A DNA stretch of 64,000 bases from Martinezella rhizogenes (GTDB taxonomy: Bacteria > Pseudomonadota > Alphaproteobacteria > Rhizobiales > Rhizobiaceae), in NCBI RefSeq assembly GCF_007002745.1, contig NZ_SGNY01000007.1, forward strand, positions 62,001-126,000, read 5' to 3'. Of this stretch, positions 52,547-61,733 are shown piece after piece. The stretch's first letter is position 1. Every line of letters starts with the position of its first letter. A program made the position numbers and the translations under genes. The notes beneath the pieces were generated by a model. It did not search any database, was not told the origin of the DNA, and saw only the letters and a list, made by a program, of their open reading frames with translations.

Positions 52547-53599
52547 ATGCATGATGAAGCCGTAAGAAATGCGTTTCTCGTTCAGGCAAGGGCTTGCGAC
52601 AGCCTTGGCTCGCCCTTTACTGCACGGCTCTGCCGCGCGGTCTCGGCGCGGCTGGATCGCCAGACGGAAGTGGGCCGGAAAATCCTTTCCTGGCCCGGTG
52701 ATGTCGGCCCCTCCGGTGATTCCGTGCCGCTGCGGCTGGCGGGCGCCCTGCATGCACTTGCCATTGAGGACAAGATCGCGCCGCTTGTCGATATCGCACC
52801 TGAAAACGAGGATACGTTGTGGCAGGCCTGCGAGGATGCGTTGCGCTTTCACGCGGCCTTTATTCTCGATAGGTTGAAATCACCACCGCAGACCAACGAA
52901 GTGCGCCGTTCCGCAGTGCTGCTGCCGGGTTTTCTGACGATTGCAGCGCTTGCCGGCAAACCACTGGCGCTTTCGGAAATTGGCGCCAGCGCCGGGCTGA
53001 ACCTGCAATTCGACCGTTACCAGTATCGACTGGGCGACCTTGCATGGGGTGAGACGTCGGATGTCTTTCTTTCGCCGGAATGGCGCGGAAACGCTCCGCC
53101 GCTCGATCGTCGGATTGAGGTCATCGAGCGCGCCGGCTGCGATCTCAACCCACTCGATCCGTCGTCCGCCGAAGATCGCCTGCGGTTGATGTCCTATGTC
53201 TGGGCCGATCAGACCGACAGGCTGGAGCGAACGGCAGCGGCTCTACAGATTGCGGTGGAGAACGGCTTGCACGTCGAGAAGGCCGACGCGATCGACTGGC
53301 TGAAACGCCGCCTTGCCACACCGCATTCGGGCGCCACCCATGTCGTCTACCATTCCGTCGCCTGGCAATATCTGCCGGATGCCTTGAAGCAGGCCGGCGA
53401 AGCCTTGATTGCCGAGGCAGGCGCCCGCGCCACACCCGAGGCTCCGCTTGCCCGCCTGCAGATGGAGGCGGACCAGACGCCGGGCAGCGCCGCGATTACC
53501 CTGCAAATCTGGCCAACCGGCGAGAAACAGGAAATCGGCCGCGCCGATTTTCATGGGCGATGGGTGGAATGGCGTGGCTGGAAAGACCAGCGGATTTAA
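52547..53599 (+). CDS. DUF2332 family protein
   Basis: A 350-residue protein of unknown function. The central LSEIGASAGLNLQFDRYQYR resembles the glycine-rich motif I of SAM-dependent methyltransferases, a feature of DUF2332 proteins. No signal peptide is seen. Its stop codon overlaps that of soxG on the opposite strand by about three bases, leaving no space for a terminator between the convergent genes. Confidence 0.85.
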   Translation: MHDEAVRNAFLVQARACDSLGSPFTARLCRAVSARLDRQTEVGRKILSWPGDVGPSGDSVPLRLAGALHALAIEDKIAPLVDIAPENEDTLWQACEDALRFHAAFILDRLKSPPQTNEVRRSAVLLPGFLTIAALAGKPLALSEIGASAGLNLQFDRYQYRLGDLAWGETSDVFLSPEWRGNAPPLDRRIEVIERAGCDLNPLDPSSAEDRLRLMSYVWADQTDRLERTAAALQIAVENGLHVEKADAIDWLKRRLATPHSGATHVVYHSVAWQYLPDALKQAGEALIAEAGARATPEAPLARLQMEADQTPGSAAITLQIWPTGEKQEIGRADFHGRWVEWRGWKDQRI

Positions 53600-54150
53600 A
53601 CCGCCACGTCCTCAGCCGCCTCCTGCAGCAGCCCGCCGACATAATCGGCGAAGGAGCGCCAGCATTCCACCCGGAACGTATCATCCGCCGTGCGCAACAG
53701 CACCACTTCCGCCTTGCCAAAAACCGTGCGTGAGCAGGCACCCACCGGGAATTTTGCAGGCGAAAGATTCTGCGGGCAACCGGCATTAAGTGCGGCTTCC
53801 GCGCCGGGACCGGAGACGATGACGGCCGTATTGCGGTGAGAAACATCGGTTGCCGAAAACAGGCCGGAGACGCCGGAGAGCATGGCCATCAGGTCGCTCT
53901 CACCCTGATCGATCACCAGCCATTCATCCGGACCGAGCCAGAGAGCAGAGCGCAGACCGGATGTGACGGCGCTTTTCGGGCTCGTGGGCAAGGAAAGACC
54001 AAGCGCTTCCGACAATGCCGGCACGGCGCTTTCCCGTGCGCGCAACGACAGCCGTGATGCGGAAGCGGCAGGCTTCAGCGAGACGAAGGGCGAACCGCCA
54101 TGGAAATCCTCAAGCACGGATTTGCGTTTTGCGTGAAGCATATCAGCCAT
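53596..54150 (-). CDS. soxG: Sarcosine oxidase subunit gamma
   Basis: A 184-residue subunit of heterotetrameric sarcosine oxidase. It is an incomplete GcvT-like fold: PTSPKSAVTSGLRSALWLGPDEWLVIDQG and ATDVSHRNTAVIVSGPGAEAALNAGCP match the SoxG family. Last gene of the operon, overlapping soxA by eight bases. It packs against the alpha subunit near the folate site. Confidence 0.92.
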   Translation of the reverse strand: MADMLHAKRKSVLEDFHGGSPFVSLKPAASASRLSLRARESAVPALSEALGLSLPTSPKSAVTSGLRSALWLGPDEWLVIDQGESDLMAMLSGVSGLFSATDVSHRNTAVIVSGPGAEAALNAGCPQNLSPAKFPVGACSRTVFGKAEVVLLRTADDTFRVECWRSFADYVGGLLQEAAEDVAV

Positions 54151-57103
54151 TGAGACGGGCTCCTTCCTTGTCGAGGAAGACCATGTCGGTCACTTCGACG
54201 GCAATGGTTTTATCGGCGAGCGGGATATAGAGCGTTTCGCCCATGCGCGCCCTGCCATCCGCCACCAGCGCAAAGGCGATGGAATGGCCGAGATTTTCCG
54301 ACCAGTAGGCGGAGGTGACATGGCCGAGCATGGCCATGGGTTTCGGCTGGTTCGGATCAACAACGATCTGGCCGCCCTCTTCCGGAACGGTCAGCCTGTC
54401 CTTCGTCTTCAAACCCACCAGCTGCTTGCGGCCGGAGCGCGTAAGATCGGGACGCTTGAGACCGCGAATACCGACGAAATCCGTCTTCTTCTTGGAAACC
54501 GCCCAGCTGAGCCCGGCATCATCAGGCGTCACCGTGCCGTCAGTATCCTGCCCGACGATGATATAGCCCTTTTCGGCACGCAGGATATGCATGGTCTCGG
54601 TGCCATAAAGGCAACCGCCAACGGCTTCGGCCCTTTCCCGGATGGCAGACCAGACGGCTGCGCCGTAATCGGCCGGAACGTTGATTTCGAAACCAAGCTC
54701 GCCGGTGAAAGAAACCCGGAAAAGCCGTGTCGGCACGCCGCAGAACTTGCCCTCGGCCACCGCCATATGCGGGAAGGCTTCCGGCGACAGATCGATGCCC
54801 TCGACGAAAGGCGCGATCACCTCGCGTGCCTTTGGCCCCTGCACGGCAATGACAGCCCATTGTTCGGTGGCCGAGGTTAGCCAGACGTTGAGATCGGGGA
54901 ACTCGGTCTGGAGATAATCCTCCATGTGCTGCAGCACACGCGGCGCGCCGCCGGTCGTCGTCGTCACATGGAAACGGTCCTCGGCAAGACGGCCAACGAC
55001 ACCGTCGTCGTAAACAAAGCCGTCTTCACGGGTCATGATGCCATAACGGCAGCGGCCCGGTTTCAGCGTATCCCAGGCGTTTGTGTAGATGAGGTTGAGG
55101 AACTTCGCCGCGTCAGGGCCGACCACCTCAATCTTGCCGAGAGTCGAGGCATCGAAGACGCCAACGCTGTCTCGCACCGTCTTGCACTCCCGGTTCAGCG
55201 CTTCATGCATGTCCTCACCCGCGCGTGGGAAGAACCATGCGCGTTTCCAGTTTCCGACATCCTCGAACACCGCACCTGCTGCTGCCTCTTCGTCGTGCAT
55301 CGGCGTCTTGCGGGCCGGATCGAACAGCGCGCCGCGCGAATGATTGATGAGTGTGCCAAAGGTGACCGGCGTATAGGGCTGGCGGAAAGTGGTGAGGCCG
55401 ACCTTCGGCAAATCCCGACCCAGCGCTTCGGATGCGATGGCGAGCCCGTGCATGTTGGACATCTTGCCCTGATCCGACGCCATGCCATTGGTGGTGAAGC
55501 GTTTGATATGCTCGACGGAATGCATGCCCTCGCGAACGGCAAGGCGAATATCCTTGGCGCAGACATCATGCTGGAAATCGATGAAGGCCTTAACCCCGGT
55601 TCCTTCACCCGCGCCCTCGGCAGCACCGATCATGCCGCCGGTCCAGCCACGGGCGTTCTCGCCGGAAAACTCCACAGCGGAACCGCCTGCGGCCGCCGCT
55701 TCGGCAATCAGTACCGAGAGATCATCCGTGCCGTTGCAGGCGCCGATGGAAACACAGTCCTGCACATGGATGTCAGGCAGGAAGCGCTGGTTAGCCGCGT
55801 CAAACTTCAGCTTGCCGCGCGATTGCGAAAAGAGATGTACAGACGGGGTCCAGCCGGCGGAAACCACGAGCGCATCAATGGCGATCTTGCGTTTGTTTGA
55901 GCCGCCATTACGGCCAACGGTCATGGACGACACGCGCAGGCGCCCGGCGGTATCATAAACGCTGTGGCCCGCCAGCACCTCGATGCCAAGTGCCCGTGCC
56001 TCATCCAGCAGCAGCCGATCCGGGTTCTCGCGGCAATCGACGATGGCGGCGATCTTCACACCGGCTTTCTTAAGGTCGAAAGCCGTTTCATAAGCCGAAT
56101 CATGGGCGGTGTAGACACCCACATTATGGCCGACAGCCACCCCATAGTGATTGAGATAGGTGCGTGCGGCCGAGGCCAGCATGATGCCGGGACGGTCGTT
56201 ATTGGCGAAGACCATGTGGCGCTCGATCGCGCCTGCGGCCAGAACGACCTTTTTGGCACGCACCTGCCACAGCCGCTCGCGCGGCTGGTGTCTGGCGGGC
56301 GTGGCGAGATGATCGGTCACGCGTTCGGCCAGCGCCACGAAATTGTGGTTGTAATAACCGAAGGCCGTGGTGCGGGTCAGAACACGGACGTTATGCAGGG
56401 ATTTCAGTTCGGCGAGAACCTTCTGCGCCCATTCATAGCCGGGCAGGCCATCGATAACCGCCCCCGTGTCGAAGCGCAGCGCGCCGCCGATTTCTGCATT
56501 CTCATCCACTAGAATGACGCTGATGCCGGTTTTCGCCGCAGCCAGCGCCGCTGTCAGACCGGCAACGCCACCACCGGCCACCAACAGGTCACAATGGGCA
56601 TAACGGCCGGAGTAATGATCCGCATCCGGTTCGCTCGGCGCTTTGCCAAGACCGGCAGCACGGCGGATGATCGGCTCGTAAATCTTGTGCCAGGCGGCCT
56701 TCGGCCACATGAAAGTCTTGTAGTAGAAGCCAGCCGCAAACATCGGCGAAAGGAAGTCGTTGATCGCGCTGATATCGAAGGACAGCGACGGAAAGCGGTT
56801 CTGCGAGGCGATGATCGCGCCATCGAACACATCCTGCACCGTTGCGCGCACATTGGGCTGCTTGCGCATGCTGTCGCGTGAGACGTCGATCAGCGCATTC
56901 GGCTCTTCCGGCCCTGCGGACAGAAAGCCGCGCGGCCGGTGATATTTGAACGAGCGGCCGATCAGATGCACGCCGTTTGCGAGAAGCGCTGAGGCAACCG
57001 TGTCACCTTCCAGCGCAGAGTAAATCTTGCCATCAAAGGTAAAGCGCGCGGTTCTGGCGGGCGTCAGGCGACCTGCACCCTTGATACGATAATCGCCGCT
57101 CAT
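54143..57103 (-). CDS. soxA: Sarcosine oxidase subunit alpha
   Basis: A 986-residue subunit. An N-terminal ferredoxin-like domain (FTFDGKIYSALEGDTVASALLANGVHLIGRSFKYHRPRG) is followed by an NAD-binding FAD-type domain (DLLVAGGGVAGLTAALAAAKTG), a second such region (QVRAKKVVLAAGAIERHMVFANNDRPG) and a C-terminal GcvT-like folate domain (QGPKAREVIAPFVEG ... ). It accepts formaldehyde onto tetrahydrofolate during oxidation of sarcosine to glycine. Overlaps soxD by ATGA. Confidence 0.95.
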   Translation of the reverse strand: MSGDYRIKGAGRLTPARTARFTFDGKIYSALEGDTVASALLANGVHLIGRSFKYHRPRGFLSAGPEEPNALIDVSRDSMRKQPNVRATVQDVFDGAIIASQNRFPSLSFDISAINDFLSPMFAAGFYYKTFMWPKAAWHKIYEPIIRRAAGLGKAPSEPDADHYSGRYAHCDLLVAGGGVAGLTAALAAAKTGISVILVDENAEIGGALRFDTGAVIDGLPGYEWAQKVLAELKSLHNVRVLTRTTAFGYYNHNFVALAERVTDHLATPARHQPRERLWQVRAKKVVLAAGAIERHMVFANNDRPGIMLASAARTYLNHYGVAVGHNVGVYTAHDSAYETAFDLKKAGVKIAAIVDCRENPDRLLLDEARALGIEVLAGHSVYDTAGRLRVSSMTVGRNGGSNKRKIAIDALVVSAGWTPSVHLFSQSRGKLKFDAANQRFLPDIHVQDCVSIGACNGTDDLSVLIAEAAAAGGSAVEFSGENARGWTGGMIGAAEGAGEGTGVKAFIDFQHDVCAKDIRLAVREGMHSVEHIKRFTTNGMASDQGKMSNMHGLAIASEALGRDLPKVGLTTFRQPYTPVTFGTLINHSRGALFDPARKTPMHDEEAAAGAVFEDVGNWKRAWFFPRAGEDMHEALNRECKTVRDSVGVFDASTLGKIEVVGPDAAKFLNLIYTNAWDTLKPGRCRYGIMTREDGFVYDDGVVGRLAEDRFHVTTTTGGAPRVLQHMEDYLQTEFPDLNVWLTSATEQWAVIAVQGPKAREVIAPFVEGIDLSPEAFPHMAVAEGKFCGVPTRLFRVSFTGELGFEINVPADYGAAVWSAIRERAEAVGGCLYGTETMHILRAEKGYIIVGQDTDGTVTPDDAGLSWAVSKKKTDFVGIRGLKRPDLTRSGRKQLVGLKTKDRLTVPEEGGQIVVDPNQPKPMAMLGHVTSAYWSENLGHSIAFALVADGRARMGETLYIPLADKTIAVEVTDMVFLDKEGARLNG

Positions 57104-57414
57104 CGAGCCGCTCCCTTTTCTGCGGAAAGAACCGTCTCGGCATCCGGTTTTGGCTCACCAGCCTTGTAGGTCATCAGAAATTTGTCGCTGACGGAATCGC
57201 GGGCGGCGTTGAAGAACCGGCCGCAGCCATGGATATGCCGCCAGCGCTCAAAAACGAGACCCTTGTCATTGTCGCGGATGAAGAAATATTCGGCGAAAGC
57301 CTCGTCCGAGATATCAGCGATATTTTCAGGCCGGGCGATATGGGCTTCGCCCGCCCAGCGGAATTCCAGTTCGGAACGGTCTTCCCCACAATAGGGGCAA
57401 TGGATCAGAAGCAT
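57100..57414 (-). CDS. soxD: Sarcosine oxidase subunit delta
   Basis: A 104-residue subunit with a zinc site formed by CPYCGEDRSE near the start and the later His and Cys in HIHGCGRFFNAARDSVSDKF. It is a small structural partner in the heterotetramer. The gene lies 11 bp after the inserted unknown gene and overlaps soxA. Confidence 0.95.
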   Translation of the reverse strand: MLLIHCPYCGEDRSELEFRWAGEAHIARPENIADISDEAFAEYFFIRDNDKGLVFERWRHIHGCGRFFNAARDSVSDKFLMTYKAGEPKPDAETVLSAEKGAAR

Positions 57415-57425
57415 CGTCGTTCCAC

Positions 57426-57836
57426 CTACAGAGAATTTTCCGGAAGGACGCTTCCGGCGGGTTGGTCACAGAGCCGCTTTCCCATCGCAACGAAGGGGGA
57501 AAGCCGCGTCAGAAGCTGCGCGAAATTATCGAAGGGACGTAGCGCCGAGGCCCGGCCCATATTGACGATGGCAACCGCCATCATGTCAGTGTCGATCGCG
57601 AAGGGATAGTCCTGCTCGCCATCCTCCTTCTCGCCGACGAAATAGACCATCTTGTCCGCGAGACTTGGAGCACACAGCAGCAGGCCTTTTTCCGCCACGA
57701 AGGGCCAGTCTTTCTCACCCTGCATCTTCGCAATTTTCTGGCTGCGAAAATCCTTGGCCTCGGGAATGATGCTGCCGACGGGCGCGGCCGCGGCCGCGCC
57801 AGACATATTGATCGCGAGCACAGCCGCCGCCAGCAT
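57426..57836 (-). CDS. Secreted unknown protein inserted in the sox operon (DUF2511-like)
   Basis: A 136-residue protein with a signal peptide (MLAAAVLAINMSGAAAAA). The mature part EKDWPFVAEKGLLLCAPSLADKMVYFVGEKEDGEQDYPFAIDTDMM has the WPF...C...V.F pattern that I associate with DUF2511/YebY proteins, though the match is from memory. The ATG at 57836 shares a base with the soxB stop (TGATG), so it is co-translated with soxB. Most sox operons run directly from soxB to soxD, so this gene is an unusual insert. Function is unknown. Confidence 0.7.
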   Translation of the reverse strand: MLAAAVLAINMSGAAAAAPVGSIIPEAKDFRSQKIAKMQGEKDWPFVAEKGLLLCAPSLADKMVYFVGEKEDGEQDYPFAIDTDMMAVAIVNMGRASALRPFDNFAQLLTRLSPFVAMGKRLCDQPAGSVLPENSL

Positions 57837-59089
57837 CAATGCGCCACCGCGGCAGCGGCGGCCTCATCGATGAGCCGGCCAGTGCGGAACCGGTCGAGTG
57901 TCAGCCCGGCGGCAAGGCGATGCGGCTCGCCGCGGGCAATGAGATGGGCAAAGAGATTGGCGGAACCCGGTGTCGCCTTGAAACCACCCGTACCCCAGCC
58001 GCAATTAACGAAGAGGTTCGGCACCGGCGTCACGCTCTGGATGGCCGAACGATCCGGTGTGTTGTCGGTAATGCCGCCCCATTGCCGCATCATCTTGACG
58101 CGACGGAAGATCGGGAACAGCTCGCAGATGGCATCGAGCGTATGGGTGATGATCTGCAGGCCGCCGGTCTGGGAATAGGAATTATACTGGTCGGTCCCCG
58201 CACCGATGACCAGCTCCCCCTTGTCAGACTGCGAAATATAGGCGTGCACCGTGTTGGACATCACGACGCAAGGGAAGATCGGCTTCAGCGGCTCCGACAC
58301 CAGCGCCTGCAGCGGGTTGGAATGCAGGGGCACCCGCACATCCGCCATCTTCATGAGAACCGAAGAGTGGCCGGCGGCGGAAACGCCGATCTTCTTGGCA
58401 CCGATGAAACCGCGATTGGTTTCGACGCCCGTCACTGCCCCGTCCGGTCCGCGCCTGATAGCCGTGACCTCGCAATTCTGGATTATGTGCACACCGCGAT
58501 CGGAGGCGGCGCGGGCGTAACCCCAGGCCACCGCATCATGGCGCGCCGTGCCGCCACGACGCTGAAGTGCTGCACCATTGATCGGATAACGCGCATTTCC
58601 GGAAATATCGAGCGGCGGACAATAGGCCTTGGCCTGTTCGGGCGTCAGCCATTCATTGTCGATGCCATAAAGACGGTTGGCATTGATGTGCCGGCTGAAC
58701 GACTGCCGGTCGTGAATATTGTGCGACAGCATCATAACGCCACGCGCCGAATACATGACGTTGTAATTGAGGTCCTGGCTCAGGCCTTCCCACAGTTTGA
58801 GGGAATGCTCGTAAATATCCATGCTCTCTTCATAGAGATAGTTGGAGCGGATGATGGTGGTGTTGCGGCCGGTATTGCCGCCGCCAAGCCAGCCCTTTTC
58901 CAGCACCGCGACATTGGTGATGCCGTGTTCCTTGGCAAGATAATAGGCAGCCCCCAGACCGTGGCCGCCGCCGCCGATGATGATGACGTCATAATCCTTG
59001 CGCGGCTCGGGTGATGCCCATTGCGCATCCCACCCTTTATGACCCCTGAGCGCCTCACGCGCCACGGCAAAAACGGAATATTTGCGCAT
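57836..59089 (-). CDS. soxB: Sarcosine oxidase subunit beta
   Basis: A 417-residue flavin subunit where sarcosine is oxidised. It begins MRKYSVFAVAREALRGHKGW, followed by the FAD motif IIIGGGGHGLGAAYYLAKEHG and the WLGGGNTGRNTTIIRSNYL region typical of the family. It binds FAD and covalent FMN. GAGGAG lies before the ATG at 59089, and this start gives the usual family length. First gene of the operon. Confidence 0.95.
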   Translation of the reverse strand: MRKYSVFAVAREALRGHKGWDAQWASPEPRKDYDVIIIGGGGHGLGAAYYLAKEHGITNVAVLEKGWLGGGNTGRNTTIIRSNYLYEESMDIYEHSLKLWEGLSQDLNYNVMYSARGVMMLSHNIHDRQSFSRHINANRLYGIDNEWLTPEQAKAYCPPLDISGNARYPINGAALQRRGGTARHDAVAWGYARAASDRGVHIIQNCEVTAIRRGPDGAVTGVETNRGFIGAKKIGVSAAGHSSVLMKMADVRVPLHSNPLQALVSEPLKPIFPCVVMSNTVHAYISQSDKGELVIGAGTDQYNSYSQTGGLQIITHTLDAICELFPIFRRVKMMRQWGGITDNTPDRSAIQSVTPVPNLFVNCGWGTGGFKATPGSANLFAHLIARGEPHRLAAGLTLDRFRTGRLIDEAAAAAVAH

Positions 59090-59406
59090 TCGCAATCTGC
59101 TCCTCAAGAACCGGCCAGAAACCGGAAGCATAGTTCCGGCCCGTATCATACACATGGCAAATCGGGATGGGAGGCAATATCCATTTTGCGACGTCGCAAT
59201 GCTTTTGTTTCGACATGACGGCGAGAATGGCGGAGGGGTCGCATTTTAGCTGTTGTTTGCGGGTTATCGGCTGGACTTGGCGTAAATGATCTGATAATGC
59301 ACGACACCAATCGCACGGCTAAAAGGCCAAGCGAACGATTTTGTGTTTGCGTGCGAATGCCTTTATTCGCACAGCAAGATAACCAAACTAAAGGAACGGG
59401 TTTAAC
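59090..59406. promoter_or_regulatory. Divergent region between the sox operon and rpsU, with an rpsU leader hairpin
   Basis: The region holds both promoters. An 8-bp inverted repeat GTGCGAAT/ATTCGCAC (59351-59358 with 59365-59372, loop GCCTTT) lies 35 bp before the rpsU start, in its probable 5' leader. AAAGGAACGG follows before the GTG. Nothing else is visible. Confidence 0.5.
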
Positions 59407-59634
59407 GTGCAGGTACTAGTCCGCGACAATAACGTTGATCAGGCGCTTCGCGCCCTCAAGAAAAAGATGCAGCGCGAAGGCATTTTCCGTGAAATGAAAA
59501 TGCGCGATTACTACGAAAAGCCCTCCCAGAAGCGCGCCCGCGAAAAGGCTGAAGCCGTTCGCCGCGTTCGCAAGCTGGCACGCAAGCGCGCACAGCGCGA
59601 AGGTCTGATTGCGGCCCCGCGCGCGAGCCGTTAA
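59407..59634 (+). CDS. rpsU: 30S ribosomal protein S21
   Basis: A 75-residue, strongly basic protein: [57 protein letters not shown] is the S21 signature. It helps the small subunit begin translation. The start codon is GTG at 59407. It is followed by a TPR lipoprotein gene and is not linked to other ribosomal genes here. Confidence 0.96.
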   Translation: MQVLVRDNNVDQALRALKKKMQREGIFREMKMRDYYEKPSQKRAREKAEAVRRVRKLARKRAQREGLIAAPRASR

Positions 59635-59769
59635 TAGGCCGTCTTTTGGACGTTTTTGAATGCTTGTTGGGCGGGGGCGATCAATTCGCCGCCGCTCTTT
59701 GTGTTTGTGGTCGGAGACAAATCGTGGGACAACGATTATGAGACCGGCCTGCGAGGGAACCCACACCGA

Positions 59770-60666
59770 ATGATCGCTGTCGATGCCTGTGTTGTGAAAA
59801 ACTCCGATGCCTCCACGCGCCGGGTGCCATTGAAAAACAACAGGGGGTTTCGCGCTTCTCTGGTCGTCTGCACCGTGCTTGCCGGTCTTTCCGGTTGCGC
59901 CACATCCAACCAGACGGAAGACGTGTTCAGGATCGACCGCGCCCAGGGTTCGCAGGAAAACATCGCCTCGCTCACCTCGGTCATCAACGCCAATCCGCAG
60001 GATCCGGAAGGCTACAATGTTCGTGGCTCGGCTTACGGCCGCGCCGGTGATTCCCGCCGCGCCATCGAAGACTTCAACAAGGCACTGCAGCTGAACCCGC
60101 GCTTCTACCAGGCTTATGCCAACCGCGCGCTCGTTTATCGCAACTCCGGTCAGCAGCAGCAGGCCCTGCAGGACTATAACGCCGCCCTGCAGATCAATGC
60201 GAGCTACGATGTGGCGCTGATCGGCCGTGGCAATCTTTACCGCCAGTCGGGACGGGTCAACGAAGCCTTCAACGACTTCTCCCGCGCCATCGAGCTTGAA
60301 ACCACCGATGGACGCGCATGGCACAATCGCGGCCTGATCTACCAGCTGCGCAACCAGCACGCCCAGGCCATCGAGGACTTCTCCAAGGCGATTTCCCTGT
60401 CATCCACCTCGCCGGAACCCTATAACGGCCGTGGCCTCTCCTATGTCGCCTTGAACGACGATGAAAATGCCTTCGCGGATTTCAATCACGCCATTTCGCT
60501 TGATGGCAATGTCGCCGAATCCTGGGCCAACCAGGCGTTGGTCTATGAGCGGCGCGGCGAGATGGCCAAGGCCGCCAAGTCCTATTCCCACGCGGCGCGG
60601 CTCGATCCGAAATACAAGCCGGCGCTCGATGGTGTTGCCCGCACACGCGGCGCCAGCGCCTCCTGA
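59770..60666 (+). CDS. TPR-repeat lipoprotein
   Basis: A 298-residue protein. A basic stretch and a hydrophobic segment (ASLVVCTVLAGLSGC) end in a lipobox with Cys near residue 42, so it should be a lipoprotein. Six tetratricopeptide repeats follow, each about 34 residues (for example AYANRALVYRNSGQQQQALQDYNAAL). It resembles NlpI-type adaptor lipoproteins. The ATG at 59770 was chosen because the family starts near the signal; the frame opens at 59656. Confidence 0.85.
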   Translation: MIAVDACVVKNSDASTRRVPLKNNRGFRASLVVCTVLAGLSGCATSNQTEDVFRIDRAQGSQENIASLTSVINANPQDPEGYNVRGSAYGRAGDSRRAIEDFNKALQLNPRFYQAYANRALVYRNSGQQQQALQDYNAALQINASYDVALIGRGNLYRQSGRVNEAFNDFSRAIELETTDGRAWHNRGLIYQLRNQHAQAIEDFSKAISLSSTSPEPYNGRGLSYVALNDDENAFADFNHAISLDGNVAESWANQALVYERRGEMAKAAKSYSHAARLDPKYKPALDGVARTRGASAS

Positions 60667-60684
60667 AGCCAGACGGACGCCAAC

Positions 60685-60721
60685 AAAAAAGCCGGCGGTG
60701 CACAGCACCCGCCGGCTTTTT
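60685..60721. terminator. Bidirectional terminator
   Basis: A GC-rich stem (GCCGGCGG at 60691 paired with CCGCCGGC near 60709-60716) is flanked by six A on the left and five T on the right. It lies between the TPR gene (plus) and the small unknown gene (minus). Confidence 0.85.
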
Positions 60722-60739
60722 CATGAGAAAACCAAAGCC

Positions 60740-61006
60740 TCAATGGCTGTCGCGACGCGCCTCGGGGGCAGCATCGCCCGACCACAATTCGGCCTGCACC
60801 GCGTTTTGAAATTCCATGACCTCGCGCCGCATGGCGGCGTCCTCATAGCCTAATCCCGTCAGATAGGCGGCCAGCTCACGGCACTCCCTGCGCCAGAAAT
60901 CATTCGCCTCCACACCATGCAGGCGGTCAAGCATGGTTGCACACCGTTTTACGTCGGCAATGCGGTTCTTTGCCGGAAAGGCGATTACTTCTGAACTCGT
61001 CGTCAC
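60740..61006 (-). CDS. Small uncharacterised protein (possibly DUF6074)
   Basis: An 88-residue soluble protein. VIAFPAKNRIADVKRCATMLDRLHG near the start and the aromatic ANDFWRRECRELAAYLTGLGY resemble small rhizobial proteins that I recall as DUF6074, but this match is uncertain. It carries several Arg and Glu residues and no membrane segment. It lies opposite the TPR gene across a shared terminator. Confidence 0.6.
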   Translation of the reverse strand: MTTSSEVIAFPAKNRIADVKRCATMLDRLHGVEANDFWRRECRELAAYLTGLGYEDAAMRREVMEFQNAVQAELWSGDAAPEARRDSH

Positions 61007-61345
61007 GCGGGCACCCTGCTCTTCGAGGAATCAATACCGACTTTTTAAAGGCGAGATGGTTAACGAAGTCTGCAGGGCGGCGACGACAGCCCGCAATAGC
61101 CGGTCAAAGAGCGATTCTATGCCTGTCCGAAGCCAGAAACCGGGTTTCAAAACAGACCCGCCAGAGGGAAATCATCGATTACCAAGGAATTTACCAATCA
61201 AGATTACCGAAATTTCATGCTGCGCCAGATAGAAGAAGTATATGTGTGTTGAAACAACACCAGTCTCATCGTATATTTCTTGCAAAGAAAAAAAATGCCG
61301 CAGCGCAGCCAAAAACGGAGAAATCGTTCTCGGGAGGAGAGCACC
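61007..61345. promoter_or_regulatory. Divergent region before exoX
   Basis: This 339-bp gap separates the small minus-strand gene from exoX and should hold both promoters. A short inverted repeat, GTGTTG/CAACAC, lies near 61246-61262. No gene is visible in it. Confidence 0.4.
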
Positions 61346-61624
61346 ATGTATGCACCTCGTGTTTTTTTCAGCATGATCGGTGCATTGCTTACCTTTGCGG
61401 TTGCTACATATTTCATTCACGGGTCGTTCTATACGGCGTTCATCCAGACCCTCATCTGCGCCGTCCTTCTGCAAGTCGGTTATTTTATTGTAATTCTGGT
61501 TCTGGTCGCCCGTGAAAAGCGCCGGTTGCGTGAGACATTCGCGCATGATCGCAGCGCTGAAACCATGACGGCCGAGACAGCCAAAAGTGCCCCGCCCCAT
61601 GGCGCGAAACTGAGCGATATGTGA
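61346..61624 (+). CDS. exoX: Exopolysaccharide production repressor ExoX
   Basis: A 92-residue inner-membrane protein, beginning MYAPRVFFSMIGALLTFAVATYF, with two hydrophobic segments and a polar C-terminal tail. In rhizobia ExoX reduces succinoglycan synthesis post-translationally by acting with the first glycosyltransferase, ExoY. ATG at 61346 is preceded by the strong site GGGAGGAG (61332-61339). exoY is not adjacent here. Confidence 0.85.
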   Translation: MYAPRVFFSMIGALLTFAVATYFIHGSFYTAFIQTLICAVLLQVGYFIVILVLVAREKRRLRETFAHDRSAETMTAETAKSAPPHGAKLSDM

Positions 61625-61733
61625 GCTTTCAAACATCGGCTTTTGTTGCGTCGCAAAAATATCGCTTGCATCCATATCCCTGACACTTTCTGCTGGCCAA
61701 ATCCTGACGGTCGTCAAAGCATAAGGACATCCC

